From Sanguinoderma infundibulare (lineage: Eukaryota > Basidiomycota > Agaricomycetes > Polyporales > Polyporaceae): 64,000 nucleotides of DNA. The stretch's first letter is position 1, and every line of letters begins with the position of its first letter. Positions 11,842-23,632 of this stretch are shown here, in pieces. The stretch spans positions 2,542,001 through 2,606,000 of the forward strand of contig JAVLRN010000009.1 of NCBI GenBank assembly GCA_032821775.1. The letters run 5' to 3'. The notes beneath the pieces are model-generated. The model was not told where the DNA came from. It searched no databases and saw only the letters and a program-made list of their open reading frames with translations. Both the position numbers and the translations under genes were made by a program.

Positions 11842-14800
11842 ATGCTTCCGCTCGCCCTCCTCCCGCTCGAGCTCGTCCTAGCCGGCCTCGTGGCCGCTCA
11901 AACTAGCGTGCGCTTCTTTCTCGTCCTGCTTCTCCGTGCGAAGAGCCTAGGCTAACCTCGTCCTCTCCGCGCTCTCCGTCCGGTGGCATCCAATGGGTTT
12001 CGTAGGCAGAGTGTCAGCACGAAGGTTTGGGCGACAAGGTGAGCACCTCGTTCGTCACGCGTGTTGGGGATGGGAGGAGCTCCGAGAACCGTCGCGTGTC
12101 CTTACGCGGCGCGGTGACGGCATTGGAGTTGTGCGGCAGTTGGGAGATCAGGTCTCAGGGTCGGGCAAGAGGATCGGATGAGGGCTCCGTTGTGTGTCCT
12201 CGTGTGCCTGCCAGGAACTCGTCGAACCCTTTTGGTCGATAGGTCCTGCGAATCCTTGACGCACATGGTCTCGTACCCCGCCGTAGTAATACTCGCAACC
12301 CACCACCTGTAGATGGTTCTGATAGTGGGCTGCGAGTATTACTTCGGCGGGGTACGAGACCAGACGCACATTTGCCTTGGCTTTCGTTGGCTGGAAATGC
12401 CAGCAAGAATGGCCTGATTTCCTCGCTGAAACCATCAGGCTTTGCCTGTCGTGATACATCCTCGGTGCATCGAACCGCGAACTAACGCCTTGCTCTTCAC
12501 CAGCTGAACAACAAGGCCGGTCAGACTCCATGCACAGTCCAGACGCAAATCTTCCAAGCTTGCAAAACGCAAGGTGAGTGACCAACATAACCTTCAAAGA
12601 CAATCTTATGCCGACCGTACCTCAGACGAATCCATCCGGGAGAACTGTACTTGGTGCGGCCTACTGTCATAGCGCGAAACGTTCTTCTCAACCCTTTGAC
12701 AGCAACACCATGTACTACAACGTCTGCGCCGCCTGCGCAGCATGCAAGGGGGACGAATCTCAAACATGGGGAGAGTGGGCGAGCACCAACACATGCGGGT
12801 CCAATCCGGCCCCTTTCCCGTCCTCCCAAGTCCAGCTTGATGAGAACATGGTGCCCCCGTGGGCGCACCAGCAGCTCACCGCTGAGCACGACTTCAACCT
12901 AGCAGCGGCTATTGAGTCTTGTGAGTACCCTATCCTGTCTATAGCCTGCGTTCAAGGGTACTCTACCGAACATGACCATGAACACCGGGCATAGCCCAAT
13001 ATTCCGTCCCGGGACAGCCCATGAAATGACTGGACATGTTTTCCTGTCGCCAACCTATTCCGTACAGGAAAATGGTCGGTAGATGCGCTTATCGTGTGTC
13101 ACGGCCGCATTTAGACGGACAACAAGAGCATTTTCCTGTCCGGAATATGTTCGTGACAGGAAGCCAGTTACTGTTTATCTCCCAAGGCTATTCTAGGGCA
13201 GGATATTGGGTGTTACCTGTCGTGCTTCCTATCGTTTTGTCTGGGGATCGCAGAGTTCTTTGTAGGCCTGCTTTCTGCTACAAAGAGACCTACTGTCTGC
13301 GTGGAGGATGATGATAAGGATGTTCATACTCATCTTAAGGACTGGGAATTTCTCCACTGTCTGCCTGACAAACGTGGCTCGGCTGCTTTGTGACCTTCGA
13401 GGTTGTTCGGGAGAGGGTCCAGTGCTTTGCAAACAACCGCAGCCCGAGCATGACTACATTTGCCATCATCTTCTCTGGGGATTGTAAGCCCCTTTGTAGA
13501 CCTACGGTAACGAATGGTCCTCACTGTTAAGGGACTGCTTTCCGCTACAAAGAGATTTATAGCCCTCGCGCTGGAGGATGACAAGGATATTTGCACTGTA
13601 AACCTTGCGGTAATTGAACCGGAGTACCTTGATCCGCATTTTGACAGTACGCCCGTCTGACGTGAATGAAACCCACAGCGTCGCAACCGGGCTTGTCCAG
13701 GGCTGCGCAAATTGCCGTGCCGATTGTCGTCGCAGTGGGAGTGGCCCTGCTCGCTGGCGTGCTGTTCTGGTGGTACCGGAGACGGAAATGGGAGAAGCAC
13801 AGGAATGCGCGGATGCAGACGCTCTCTGGGGAAAGCTTCTTCTCGCACCCACGCTGGTGGGTGCACGAACTTTGGCTACGCACGCGCTCGAATCGGCTAC
13901 GGCCATCGAGAAAGGATTCCGACTGGGAGATCGACGACGACAACCGATTTCTCGACCGCGGCGTGCCCTCCACCTACCAAGACCCCTACTCGCGAGAGGA
14001 GCACGAGCTCGGCGTGCCGCACACGTCCTCGCACATACGCGAGACGTCGAGCTCGTCGCTGCTGCCAAACATCGAGTTCCACGGCGTGCGTCGCGTGCCG
14101 ACGTTCCTGGAGCGCTTCATCAAGTTCAAGGACGGGATCCGGAAGAGTGCGAGCTACAAATCAAAATACGTCTCCCCCATCTCCCCCGACCACACCTTCC
14201 GCATCGACGGCTCGGCCGCGAATTCGCCCACGACCAAGAAGTTCAATGATAAGCAGGACCCGTCTCCTTCCGGAGCAGTCGCCTCGCATTCGGGGTCTGG
14301 GTTGAGGACGTCTTTCCATCCGCACCGCGTCAGCACTGTGCGGGAGGAGGCGGAGGAAGACATACCGGGAGGCTCGCCGGTGATCGTCGAACGGAGCGAC
14401 TTCGACCCACAGCGGCAGCCCTCGGAGGCGGAGTTCCCGAGCGGGGTGCTCGTCATCTCGCGCGACGGCGAGGACTTCAACTCGGACTACAACTCGACGG
14501 TCGCCCCCGGAGCGCGCACGCCGTGGACGGTGAGTACTCGCGTGCTTCTCCATCTTCACCATCTCGGCCTTTCTTTGCCTCCTTTGTGCATCCTTCCGTC
14601 CATCCTTCTCTTCGTGATCATCTTCTTCGTCTCTCGTTCCTGCTCATTTGGGCCAACTTCTCGGATGAACTGCCCCTCCATTCTGCTTGGCATGCGATGC
14701 TGACTCAACCCCCGCGCAGGCACGCTCGGCGTATTCGGGCAGCGCACCACCACTATCCGCAGCCACGACGCAGGCCAGCTGGATGCCGACGTCGCGGCGC

Positions 14801-15007
14801 GCGAGCACGTCCTCGACTGTATCCGGGGCGTACCCGCACGAGCTGCGCAAGGACCCAGACCTGTCGGCGCCCCCGAGCTGGGCGAACAAGTTCCCTGCAC
14901 CTCCGCGGTTGGTCCCGCGTCAAGCCCCGGCGTCCGCGCCTCCGGAGGATACGCGGATGCTGTCGGCGGACGGGGCGATGTTCCCGAGCCCTGCGCGGAC
15001 ATCCTGA
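11842..15007 (+). CDS. Secreted-ectodomain single-pass membrane protein of an Agaricomycete family
   Basis: Seven exons fit: 11842-11907, 12006-12038, 12504-12573, 12626-12653, 12703-12920, 13679-14529 and 14720-15007, giving 517 aa with all phases closing. Residues 1-20 form a signal peptide. The ectodomain is cysteine-rich (GQTPC, ENCTCNTMYYNVCAACAACKG, WGEWASTNTC). A single transmembrane helix (IAVPIVVAVGVALLAGVLFW) follows, with a WYRRRK stop-transfer patch and a ~300-aa Ser/Pro-rich cytosolic tail. From memory this layout is widespread in Agaricomycetes with no assigned function; a cell-surface sensor or wall-associated role is only a guess. The second exon (33 nt) is the least certain. 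Introns 2 and 5 are unusually long and carry hairpin elements. Confidence 0.75.
12258..12370. mobile_element. 97-bp foldback element with 8-bp target-site duplication
   Basis: Two 36-bp arms (12267-12302 and 12326-12361) are reverse complements with two mismatches, around a 23-bp loop. Counting one more pairing base at each end, the element is 12266-12362 and begins TGGTCTCG / ends CGAGACCA. It is flanked on both sides by the 8-bp direct repeat GACGCACA (12258-12265 and 12363-12370). An 8-bp duplication is typical of hAT transposition, so a tiny hAT-type MITE is the natural reading. It sits in intron 2 of the membrane-protein gene. Confidence 0.75.
13032..13164. repeat. Second foldback element, in intron 5 of the membrane-protein gene
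   Basis: Arm 13032-13077 is the imperfect reverse complement of 13126-13164 (about 34 of 42 positions by eye), both containing TTTTCCTGT. The spacer is ~50 bp. It lies in a 758-bp intron (12921-13678), and the family peptide reads straight across the splice. No clear target-site duplication was seen. Confidence 0.5.
13243..13605 (+). repeat. Diverged tandem duplication inside intron 5
   Basis: The segment around 13262-13335 (GCTACAAAGAGA, then GGAGGATGA...AAGGAT) recurs in diverged form around 13531-13605, in the same orientation ~270 bp apart. It is non-coding and explains part of the unusual length of this intron. Confidence 0.45.
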
Positions 15008-16228
15008 GGCCGTGACCAGTCTTCGACGTCGACGCACCATCAAACAGATTGATATACAAGTTGGTTATCGCTGTCACAGTCGGACGCTGTCGCACCATGT
15101 CATGAACTGCATTCCTTGGCGCCATCGAAGACTGACGTTGACGCGTGACAGATGGTCGTTGTGGGTCGTGCTCGCGCCGTCGGAGGCGACGTGCGCCACG
15201 CTTTCCAGTCCTCCGCACGTCCACGATGCTCGATGCTCATTCAGGTCGATCTGGACGGCTTTGCAGGCCTCCAACAGCTATTCTCAGCTATCCCTCCGAG
15301 CACCGACCTATACGCCTCTTCACGTCCACCGTAGACGCATACGTACATAGTGTACTAGTTTCAGGGACTTTGTGTTGCAGTTAGGATGAAACAGAGCTAC
15401 TGGTTGTAATCGGCCATCACGCCTAACTTATCTGGATGTTATATTCTACGTTGGACACCCTTTGCGAAATCGTCGCTTTCGGTCCTCCCTTGGCTTTGGC
15501 TCCTCGCGCGCACGTGTTATATTTTTGTTTGTTCTTGGACTGGGCTCGTGCACTATCGCTGTAGTTGTACTGGTACGCATCGCAGAATTTATATGTTGAC
15601 GACGTTATGTGATTCGTACAGGAGCCCGGGTGCTATGGATGTGGAAATAGTATGTCGATTCCATCAACAGCGGCCAAATGCGTCGTCTGTCGGATACTGA
15701 CATCTTTGTGAACCGAAAGCTAAACAACTCGCTCCAGCTCACAGACAATACCGCCTATGTTGTTCGGGGTTAGAATGCACTGCCTCGGAGAGCCACATGC
15801 GTGCGTGCTCGCGGAAATACCCCGATTACTAAAAAAAACCATCCCACTACTGTACACCAGCGCATGATGGACCCTCGCTGCTCGCGCGTCCAGAAAATAT
15901 GAGGAGACGAGGTTTTCCCGCACCTGAGGCTGAAGTTTACGCATGCTACGGCTGCCTGACTGGGACGGCGATAGAGGAGACACCGCGCAACCGCCCGGCC
16001 TTGATATCGATATTGGTTAAGTTTTGCAAGTCTAGTTGAGTGCATCGCTGTTGCAATTCTCTCACTGCGGACGGACTACGTGCCTGCATCGTTCTCGGAG
16101 CAACAGAGGTCAAACCGAGCTCATCCACCGCCCCTGCCTTTTATCGCAATCTTCCACTTAGGGTCATCGGCATAAACGTGCATTAGCCTGCCCATGACCA
16201 ATCCAGAAAGAGAGAACATAAATACAGC
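15008..16228. other. Convergent intergenic region
   Basis: This is the shared 3' region of the membrane-protein gene (plus) and the nitronate monooxygenase (minus). AT content rises around 15400-15700, as expected for 3' untranslated DNA. No gene, RNA or repeat is supported. Confidence 0.5.
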
Positions 16229-17641
16229 CTATAGCTTAGCCTTCGCCGACACCGACACCTTCGCCGCATTCTCCTGCAGGATGCGCGCGGCGTCGTTCAC
16301 CATCGTCTCCACGATCGTCTTCGCGGGCAGGACCTCATTGATGAGCGCCGAGACGCGCCCGTTGAGCAACGCGCGCTCCTGGAGCGCCTTCTCGGGGTGC
16401 CGCTCCCGGTCGTTGTCGACGGGGGCGATACCATTCGATGTAAGCTCCTTGATCTCTGCCTGCCGGTTATTATTCCTACTCATCGCAATCTGTGTCAGAC
16501 CTCTTCGCACAGGCGAGTGCACAGCAGGGGAGAACGAACCAGTCATCGATGTACGGCGTTCTCCGTACCCGAAGCGGACGGCCGGTGTAAATGAGCGTCG
16601 TCACGGCGTCCTCGTACCCCGCACTGAGAATCGCGTCCTTGTGCGCCTTGAGTGCGGCTGCCTCTGTGCTCGCGACGAAGCGCGTGCCGACCCAGACGGC
16701 CTGGGCGGCCCAGGAAAGGTTGGCGGCGAGGGAGCGGCCGTCGTACACGGCGCCGGCGCCAATGACGCAAATGGGCTTGCCGTTGAGCGAGGACGTGCGA
16801 CCCTTGCAGATGTCGACGCAGGCGGGGATGAGGATCGAGGCAGGGATGTCGCCCGTGTGGCCGCCACCCTCGCCGCCCTGGGCGCAGATAAGGTCGCAGC
16901 CGGCCTCGAGCGCCTTCTCGACGTGCTTCGGGTGGCCTACCATCTACATGAACGTGAGTGATGTGTGTTTAGATGAGATGAACGAACGGTTGGCTGCATG
17001 GGAATGAGAGGGAGGCGCACGTTCATGACGGGGATGCCTGCTTGGTGAAGCTTGTCGACGGCCCACTTTGGAGGCACGCCGATGGCGCAGACGAAGAGGG
17101 AGGCCTTCTCGTGGATGATGACGTCGATGAGTTCCGGAAGCTGGCCCTTGGTGTAGTCATACTGTGGGCGCAAGGGTGGGCAGATCGCGAAGATCGTGAG
17201 CCAACGACGCGATCACCAATACTCAACGCCGAACTCACGTTCGTCTTGCGTGCGTTACCACCGACCTGGGGGAGGAGCAGGTCGACGCCGAAGGGGAGGC
17301 TCTTGTCCACAAGGTCATCTTTAATGGCCTTGATCTATACCATGGGGTGCGCGAGCCAGGAAGAACGCTCAAGTGAGCCGATTGCTTTGGTGGAAGATGC
17401 CAATACTGCGTACCTGCTGCCGGAGGATCTCGGGGGTATAGCCGGCACCACTAACGACACCGAGCCCCCCAGCGTTTGATACAGCAGCCACCAACTCGGG
17501 GCCTGCAACATTCATAGCTGCAACCGAGGAGAGCAGTCAGAGAACGAGGTTCGTCCTGAGGGTACGGGGTGTCATGCCTGCGAGCAGGACAGGGTGTTTG
17601 ATACCGAACAGCTCTGTGACGGGAGTGGTGATGGTGGCCAT
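16229..17641 (-). CDS. Nitronate monooxygenase (2-nitropropane dioxygenase family)
   Basis: This FMN-dependent TIM-barrel enzyme oxidises alkyl nitronates to carbonyl compounds and nitrite. Six exons fit: 17641-17578, 17517-17414, 17334-17239, 17161-17021, 16943-16540 and 16475-16229, giving 351 aa with closing phases. The motifs are FGIKHPVLLA then MNVAGPELVAAVSNAGGLG at the start, VDLLLPQVGG, the flavin-phosphate loop GGEGGGHTG (His ~164) with CDLICAQ before it, and WVGTRFVAS. The last part (RQAEIKELTSNG) is typical of fungal class II members. Intron 1 is best read as GC-AG (17577-17518), since a GT donor there breaks the LLA-MNVAGPE continuity. The gene is divergent from the MIOS-like gene, sharing ~750 bp of upstream DNA. 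Confidence 0.92.
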
Positions 17642-18388
17642 GCTGTCAAGGACGTCTGGGAAAGAGAGGAGGGAAGGAGGAGAGGGAGGGCGCGATGGTC
17701 AGAGCCATTCATGAAGCGCGAGGAAGAAACCTGCGTCCGGCATTGCAGGCACTTCCAATTACCGGCATGTGAATCCAGATCAGATCCCTCCCGGATCAAA
17801 GTGGTACAGTGGATGCGAAGGTAGGAGAGGAAGGGATCCAGCAAAGCATTTCATGACCGAACAGTAGTACGAATGACGCATTTGAGGCTAGAAATGACCA
17901 GGAGCCTTTAGTAATTCGTATTGGCTGTCTGTGAAAGTTAACATTCCGTGGGTATGTGCATTGCCGTCCGACTCTGGGGGTCTGCCATACAACACAATCG
18001 CTGGTCATATATTGCAAGTGGCATGCGCGCGTCGAAAAGTCGAACAAAAGAGGGAGCACTAACTTCTGGTTAGATCCGAAGGTAAGTAGGGACTAGTGAC
18101 AGTTTTCCCACAGTTCTGATGGCCAGCCAGGTCGCTCCCAATTCCTTCTCGCTTTCGTCTGCCCGTCGTTGGCGACGTTGCACGCACCGACAAACTCACT
18201 ACTCCCAGCCAAGCTGTCAGCCGTCATACTCCTCTCGACCTGCACTTTCAATAATGCAGCCTACTCACAGTCGTCTCGTGGCCTGAAGACTGGCCACGCT
18301 GTAATAGAGACACGGTGAGCATACCTTGAATTTTGGGAACTACGTTTGTCAACTCGTTTTGCTTCTTAAGCCTCAGAGGACATTCGTC
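17642..18388. promoter_or_regulatory. Divergent promoter region
   Basis: The 747 bp lie between the ATG of the nitronate monooxygenase (minus) and the ATG of the MIOS-like gene (plus). No coding frame is supported. Both core promoters must lie here. No specific binding site could be identified with confidence. Confidence 0.5.
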
Positions 18389-21300
18389 ATGGTCGCACAA
18401 TCAGACAAACGTCTCATTTGGTATCCTCGCGGACAGAACAAGTTCATCGTCGGCGGCAGCACCCAGATCACCCTCTACGAATGGATTCCACAGTCCTCGG
18501 AGATCAAGCAAGTCGCGTCGCAGCTGGAGTTGAACCAGATGAAGGTGAGCATACAGTCAACCATTCGTTTGTGCAGCCCCTTCGAGTCGTAGACCTCAAT
18601 GGCTCCTTTTTCTTCCACGCCTGCAGTGTTTCGCCTGGTCGTCCGATCCTGTCTTAGACGACCTTATAGCGGTTGGATTCAGCAACGGCCGAGTTGACCT
18701 CCTGCGCTTCGACGCCGCGAAGCATGCGCATAACAGTGCGACTGTTTCTCTTCCTGCTCGTAACACGCGTGCGTGCAACACCCTTGGTTTCTCTCCCGCG
18801 AACCCCAGTTTTCTTGCTGTCGGTCTTGACAAGGTCCGCAACGACCCTAGCCTCGTAATCTGGGATATTCACTCTGCATTACCCACGCTGTCGTTCAACG
18901 CATCACCTGATGCCGACAGCGATGGCGAGAGCCAGACGGTCCCTTCACGAGCCGACGGTGGTGTTCGTCCTAGCGCTGATCCTCGCCCAATGCAACACTA
19001 CGCGTCAGCGGAGGTCGTTTCTACCCTTTCGTGGCTTCCAAAGAACCCCCAGTTACTGCTGGCGGGGATATCCCATCGGTGGCTCCAGCTGTTCGACACC
19101 CGCACGACCGCGTCCCCTGCGAAGGCGGCGAGCAAAGTTCACGGCATCGCCACGGATCCGTTCGACGCCCACCGTGTGGCGTGCTACAGCGAGGGCATTG
19201 TCTCGATATGGGATATTCGGCGCTTCAGCCAGCCTGTCCTGACGTTCACGTCCAAGGATGCTTCTGCGGACGGCACGGATGGCGCAGTGGTCGCGCAGTC
19301 TAGTTCGCGAGGGAAGGGCGCGCCTACACCATCCACAGCTGTTGTACCTCTAGCGCACGTAGAGTTCTCTTCGACACGCAGGGGCACGCTCGCGACGCTC
19401 GAGCGGGACGCCAACCATGTTCGCTTCTGGGACATCCATCAAGCACAGTTCGTTGAGCCCGTTCCAGAAAGTAGCCGCTCGCGCGATTCGTCTCATTCAG
19501 GCGGGAAGGCGGTCAAGACTTCATGGGTCAAGCCATGGGCTGGTGCAGGTTCTTCAGTGAATCGGCCGTCGTCGCCTCCTGCGGCAGTGGGAGAGCCCTC
19601 TCCGTACCACCTTGTCCTTGCGGATACGCGCAGAAGTGAGTACCGCGACACCTGAATGTCTCACAGCCCGCTAACGGCCCGGATAGCGAAAAACTTTTCC
19701 CGCCCATTCACCTCATTTGCCCTTGTCCCGAGTTTGAAACCTCATTCTCTCACGTCCGACGTTATGTTCGTGAACAAGGACGGGGACCTCGAGCTGTACG
19801 CCGTGCACGACACACCAGTTCACACTCCGTGGAGCTCTCGAGGGGACCTTGCGCTCGGCATCGGATGCTCCTACGCGGTCATTCCCGGAATCACTGATCT
19901 GACGCCTCCTCGAGAACCCTGGGAGCTTCTCGCCAGCCGTCTTTCTCGTCCCGGCTCGCGCGCGTACTCTATCGAACGCCAGTCAGATGGGTCTCTAGCG
20001 CCGCACTTCCAGTCAAGGGAGTCGTCGTATTACATCGCACCGCGGCCTGGCTTCCCCGCAACGTTTGGAAGAGGCGACGAGGATGGCTTCCCTGCGTTGG
20101 GCCCGGCGCACACGAGCGACGTGGGAGGACCGCCTCCTGGCCGGAGGCACCTCCGCGAGCCTATCCCGGAAAACATGATGATCGTAAGGGAGCTTCCATT
20201 CGAGCACACTGCTGTCGTCAGAGGGCAGATTCCGAAGCGTTCGCGGCGCGGTGGGGACAGTGATGGGGACCGCGGACGGAGTGCGCCTCCGACCACGCCG
20301 AAGACCATTACGTTGGCGTTGGACGAAGGGGAGGGGAGAGGGAAGCATGTAAAGAAATCGCCAGCGGTGAAGGCTCTACAGCAGGTCGTCGAGTCCGACA
20401 TCTCAATGTTAATCCGGAGGCGTGCGACAATGGCGTATGGCTTAACGGATGTGAGGAGCATCGTACTCGGTATTTCATCCATACAACTGACATCGATGTG
20501 ACTCTTCTGCAGCCCATGTACAACTCCGTCATCGCACACACGACGACCCCGGACGACCCCACCATGTCTGAGCTTTGGCTATGGGTACACCGTTAGTCAC
20601 GTCTACCTAACGCGTTTTGTTTGCATCCTGACTTTTCTTCAGACTCACAGCGCCTTATCTTCTCACCCTCTCCCATCGTCGAGGGCTACAACTTCGCGTA
20701 CCAAGGCCTGACCGGCATTTGGGAAGGATTCCGGCCCATCCGGCCCTCTCCGCCCTCCGGGCAGCCCACGCCCCGTATTCCCGTTCGCAGCACGCTGTTT
20801 GACGCAGCGCCTAGCGCCTCGCCGCTCCTTACGCCCGTCAATCTCGAGGTTCCGCCCCGTCCGAGCTCGAAACACACCAGCCGCAGACGGACTCAAACTC
20901 AGACGGCTGCGCCGTCTTTGCCAGAGGACTTCGTGTGCGCGATCGATGAACTGAATGCGAGGAATGGGAATGCGGAGGTGTGGAAGCCGTCTGTGTCGAC
21001 TGGGCGACTGTCGCAGAGGCGATTTGCGTTGCAGGTTTGTGGGTGGAGCTTGGGGCAGGAAGATCTTGCCCGCGCGATTCGAAGGTGGGAGAGGGAAGGA
21101 AAGCATTCGCAAGCAGCGTGCTGGCTTGTCTTCACCGAACAGAACAAGCAGGCCATCGACATGCTGATGCGGAGTAAAGGTGAGGATCCGATCGCCTGAG
21201 CGTGAGCGTGGGCAGCCCGTACTTGACGCTACGTTATCAGACGAGTCCCTCCACATGATGTCAGGCATGGTCGCTGCCTTGACATCCAATACCTCCCGGA

Positions 21301-22274
21301 ACCCGGATTTAGTGCAGCATTGCGAGCGCCTCGTCGTGCGGCTCCAAGACCCATACCTCCGCGCTCTCTTGACACACCTCACGGTCCGCGATTGGGCCGA
21401 GGTCCTCCAAGAGGATTCGCTGCCTCTCCGCGAACGTCTGGCCATTGCATTCCAGTTCCTCGAGGACAAGAACGTCTCGTCGTATCTGAGGCGGATCGCG
21501 GAACGCGCGATCCACGACGGCGACATCCACGGGCTCTTCGTCACCGGGCTCACAACGGCGGCGGGCATGGACCTGCTGCAGGCCTACATCGACACCTCGG
21601 GCGACGTGCAGACCGCTGCGCTCGTGGCGGCGCTGTCGCCTGCGCTCGCGCGGGAGCCGCGCGCGGGACGGTGGATGAACACGTACCGGGAGATGCTCGA
21701 CGGCTGGAGGCTGTTCCACCATCGGTGTCACCTTGACATCGAGCGCGGGAAGGTCGTGAAGGACGCGGTGGAGTGCGGGGAGATGCAGTCGCCGATTGAC
21801 TGGGCGCCGAAGCAGGTGCTGCTTCGGTGCAACTATTGCGGCAAACCGATCGAGGCGCCGTTCTCTTCGGAAGGCAACCCGCGGGTGAGTTGAGGTGTCG
21901 TCGGCTGGCCCCATGTGCTGACGCGATTCGTGCAGCCGACGTTGTGTCCGCATTGCAGCAAGCCGCTGCCGCGCTGCTCTGTGTGTCTTATGACGCTGAA
22001 CCTCGCGCCGGAAAGTGGTCGTGGAGCGAACGCGTTGTCCGCCATCCCGTCTGGTGCGTTCTCACTCTGTTCTGTGTGAGTGCATGTTCCGCTCTCTCAT
22101 GGTGATTGTACAGATACTCTGAACGAGGCACTGGTGTTCTGTCAGACGTGTCGGCACGGGGGGCACGCATCGCATATCCTGGAGTGGTTCTATGGCGAAG
22201 GGGGAGCGGCGTCTCGTGCACACGGCACATGTCCGATCGCTGGATGTGAATGTCGGTGTGGTGATGAGTTATGA
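18389..22274 (+). CDS. MIOS/Sea4-like subunit of the GATOR2/SEACAT complex
   Basis: Eight exons fit: 18389-18544, 18627-19635, 19687-20450, 20513-20591, 20643-21179, 21241-21884, 21936-22053 and 22114-22274, giving 1155 aa with all phases closing. The N-terminus is a WD40 beta-propeller (KRLIWYPRGQNKFIVGG, WLQLFDTR, VSIWDIRRF, VRFWDIHQ). The middle is alpha-solenoid-like. The last ~110 aa form a zinc-binding RING/ribbon region (CNYCGK, CPHC, CSVC, CQTCRHGGH, CPIAGCECRC), the hallmark of MIOS/Sea4-type proteins. The complex acts at the vacuole/lysosome to relieve GATOR1/SEACIT inhibition of TORC1 in response to amino acids. The WD40-only plus C-terminal zinc layout fits MIOS better than Sea2 or Sea3, which carry an RWD domain. 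Confidence 0.87.
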
Positions 22275-23632
22275 TCTCTTGAGGCTTTTGCACGGTTGCA
22301 TGCCGTCAGTGTATGTACGTATCTCTCTCTTGATGGGCTAGTTGGCAAACACGATGACAATGCTCGTTAGACGGACAATAGGTCAAAATTGATATTTGTT
22401 GTTACAGAATGTATGAAACGTTCGTATTCTATCGCATGTCCAGGGGTTACGAAGGCTTTGGGCACAAGCTGAATTGCCTCATGATGTTTTTGCTCCAGGT
22501 TCTCTTCGGAAGCTTTCCATTGGACTCTGTTATCTCCATCTCGTGTCTAGAAGGGGTCGATTCGACATCACGGACTGGCACTGGATTCCGTCGGCCCGAT
22601 TCTCGAGAGCAGGAGGACCCCCAAGAACACCCGAATCGATTGCCCTCCTCATTCTGTCATTTGAGGGCGGGCTGTCGGATATCGCGACGGCTTCGTGGAG
22701 AACAGTGGGTACCGTCCGGCCACCTTCTTCGTACGTGCTTCTCGGGAACTGCGGACGGAGACTGGTATGTGCCCTATACGGATGAAATGACCGGCTATCA
22801 GCAAGACGATCGTCAAAGTACACCACGTCAGGAACTCACCTGCTGCTGTTGGGCGATTGATTGTGGGGCAACGGGGACTGTGAGCGGACTGACCCGGAGT
22901 AGTTGGAACCGGCACCGAGCCCTCGTTCGTCTCCGGGAGCATAGGTGAAGTGATGACTTGAAGTGCGCCGACCACTACCACATTGGAACAGACTCGTATC
23001 TGTACTGGCCCGGAGGCGTCGCATCGGCGACTTCAAATAAAAGGCGGTCTCGTCAGTATCGCTGGATTCCAGGTGCCGTGGACCCCGTAACCGTGTGTCC
23101 TGTCATCGTCGCTCAGCGTTGCGGGTGCGTTCCAGTACCGGTGTGCGTCGTGGACGTGAACGAGGAGAACGTATCCCGATGGCGGCGGCCGCGCTCACCA
23201 AGGGCGCGCAACACGCCGAGATGCATCCGAGCGCTGCCGACCAGAGCGACCCGAGCAAGTATGTAGTAGTTTCCTTCAACTTGTTTTGTTTGGGCTCACC
23301 CGCACAAGTGTTCCGGCGGAGCACTGCACTGCATGTGTCAAGACACACCTAAGCACCGCACCCGCACGTCAACGGTCATATGCTGGGCGGCGCAGTTCGC
23401 TGGTATGTCCATTCTTTTCCCCACAGACAGTCCTAGCCCCCATAGATTGTTATCAGAAATGCGCAAATATCGGACGGTCTGCCGCCATCCGTGCTGGGCC
23501 GAGTCTTACATCCGCGACAGTCGCCCCGTACAATCACCCATGATGCGACCTCCCCGGTTCGATCCGCTAAACCATTTTATTCGTCTGCCTCTCTGCCGTA
23601 TCATATCTCATCGATCGCTACGCACGAACGAC
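22275..23632. other. Gene-poor stretch
   Basis: This stretch lies between the MIOS-like gene and the right arm of the inverted duplication. Open frames are short and overlap on both strands without motifs or splice support. I see nothing definable. Confidence 0.5.

Noticed and set aside
14523..15350. 275-codon Arg-rich plus-strand frame
   Set aside because: It is an out-of-frame shadow of the last exon of the membrane-protein gene and its 3' flank.
16194..16961. 255-codon plus-strand frame
   Set aside because: It is the reverse-strand shadow of the nitronate monooxygenase exons.
20663..21953. Long minus-strand frames (301 and 214 codons)
   Set aside because: They are antisense shadows of the MIOS-like gene.
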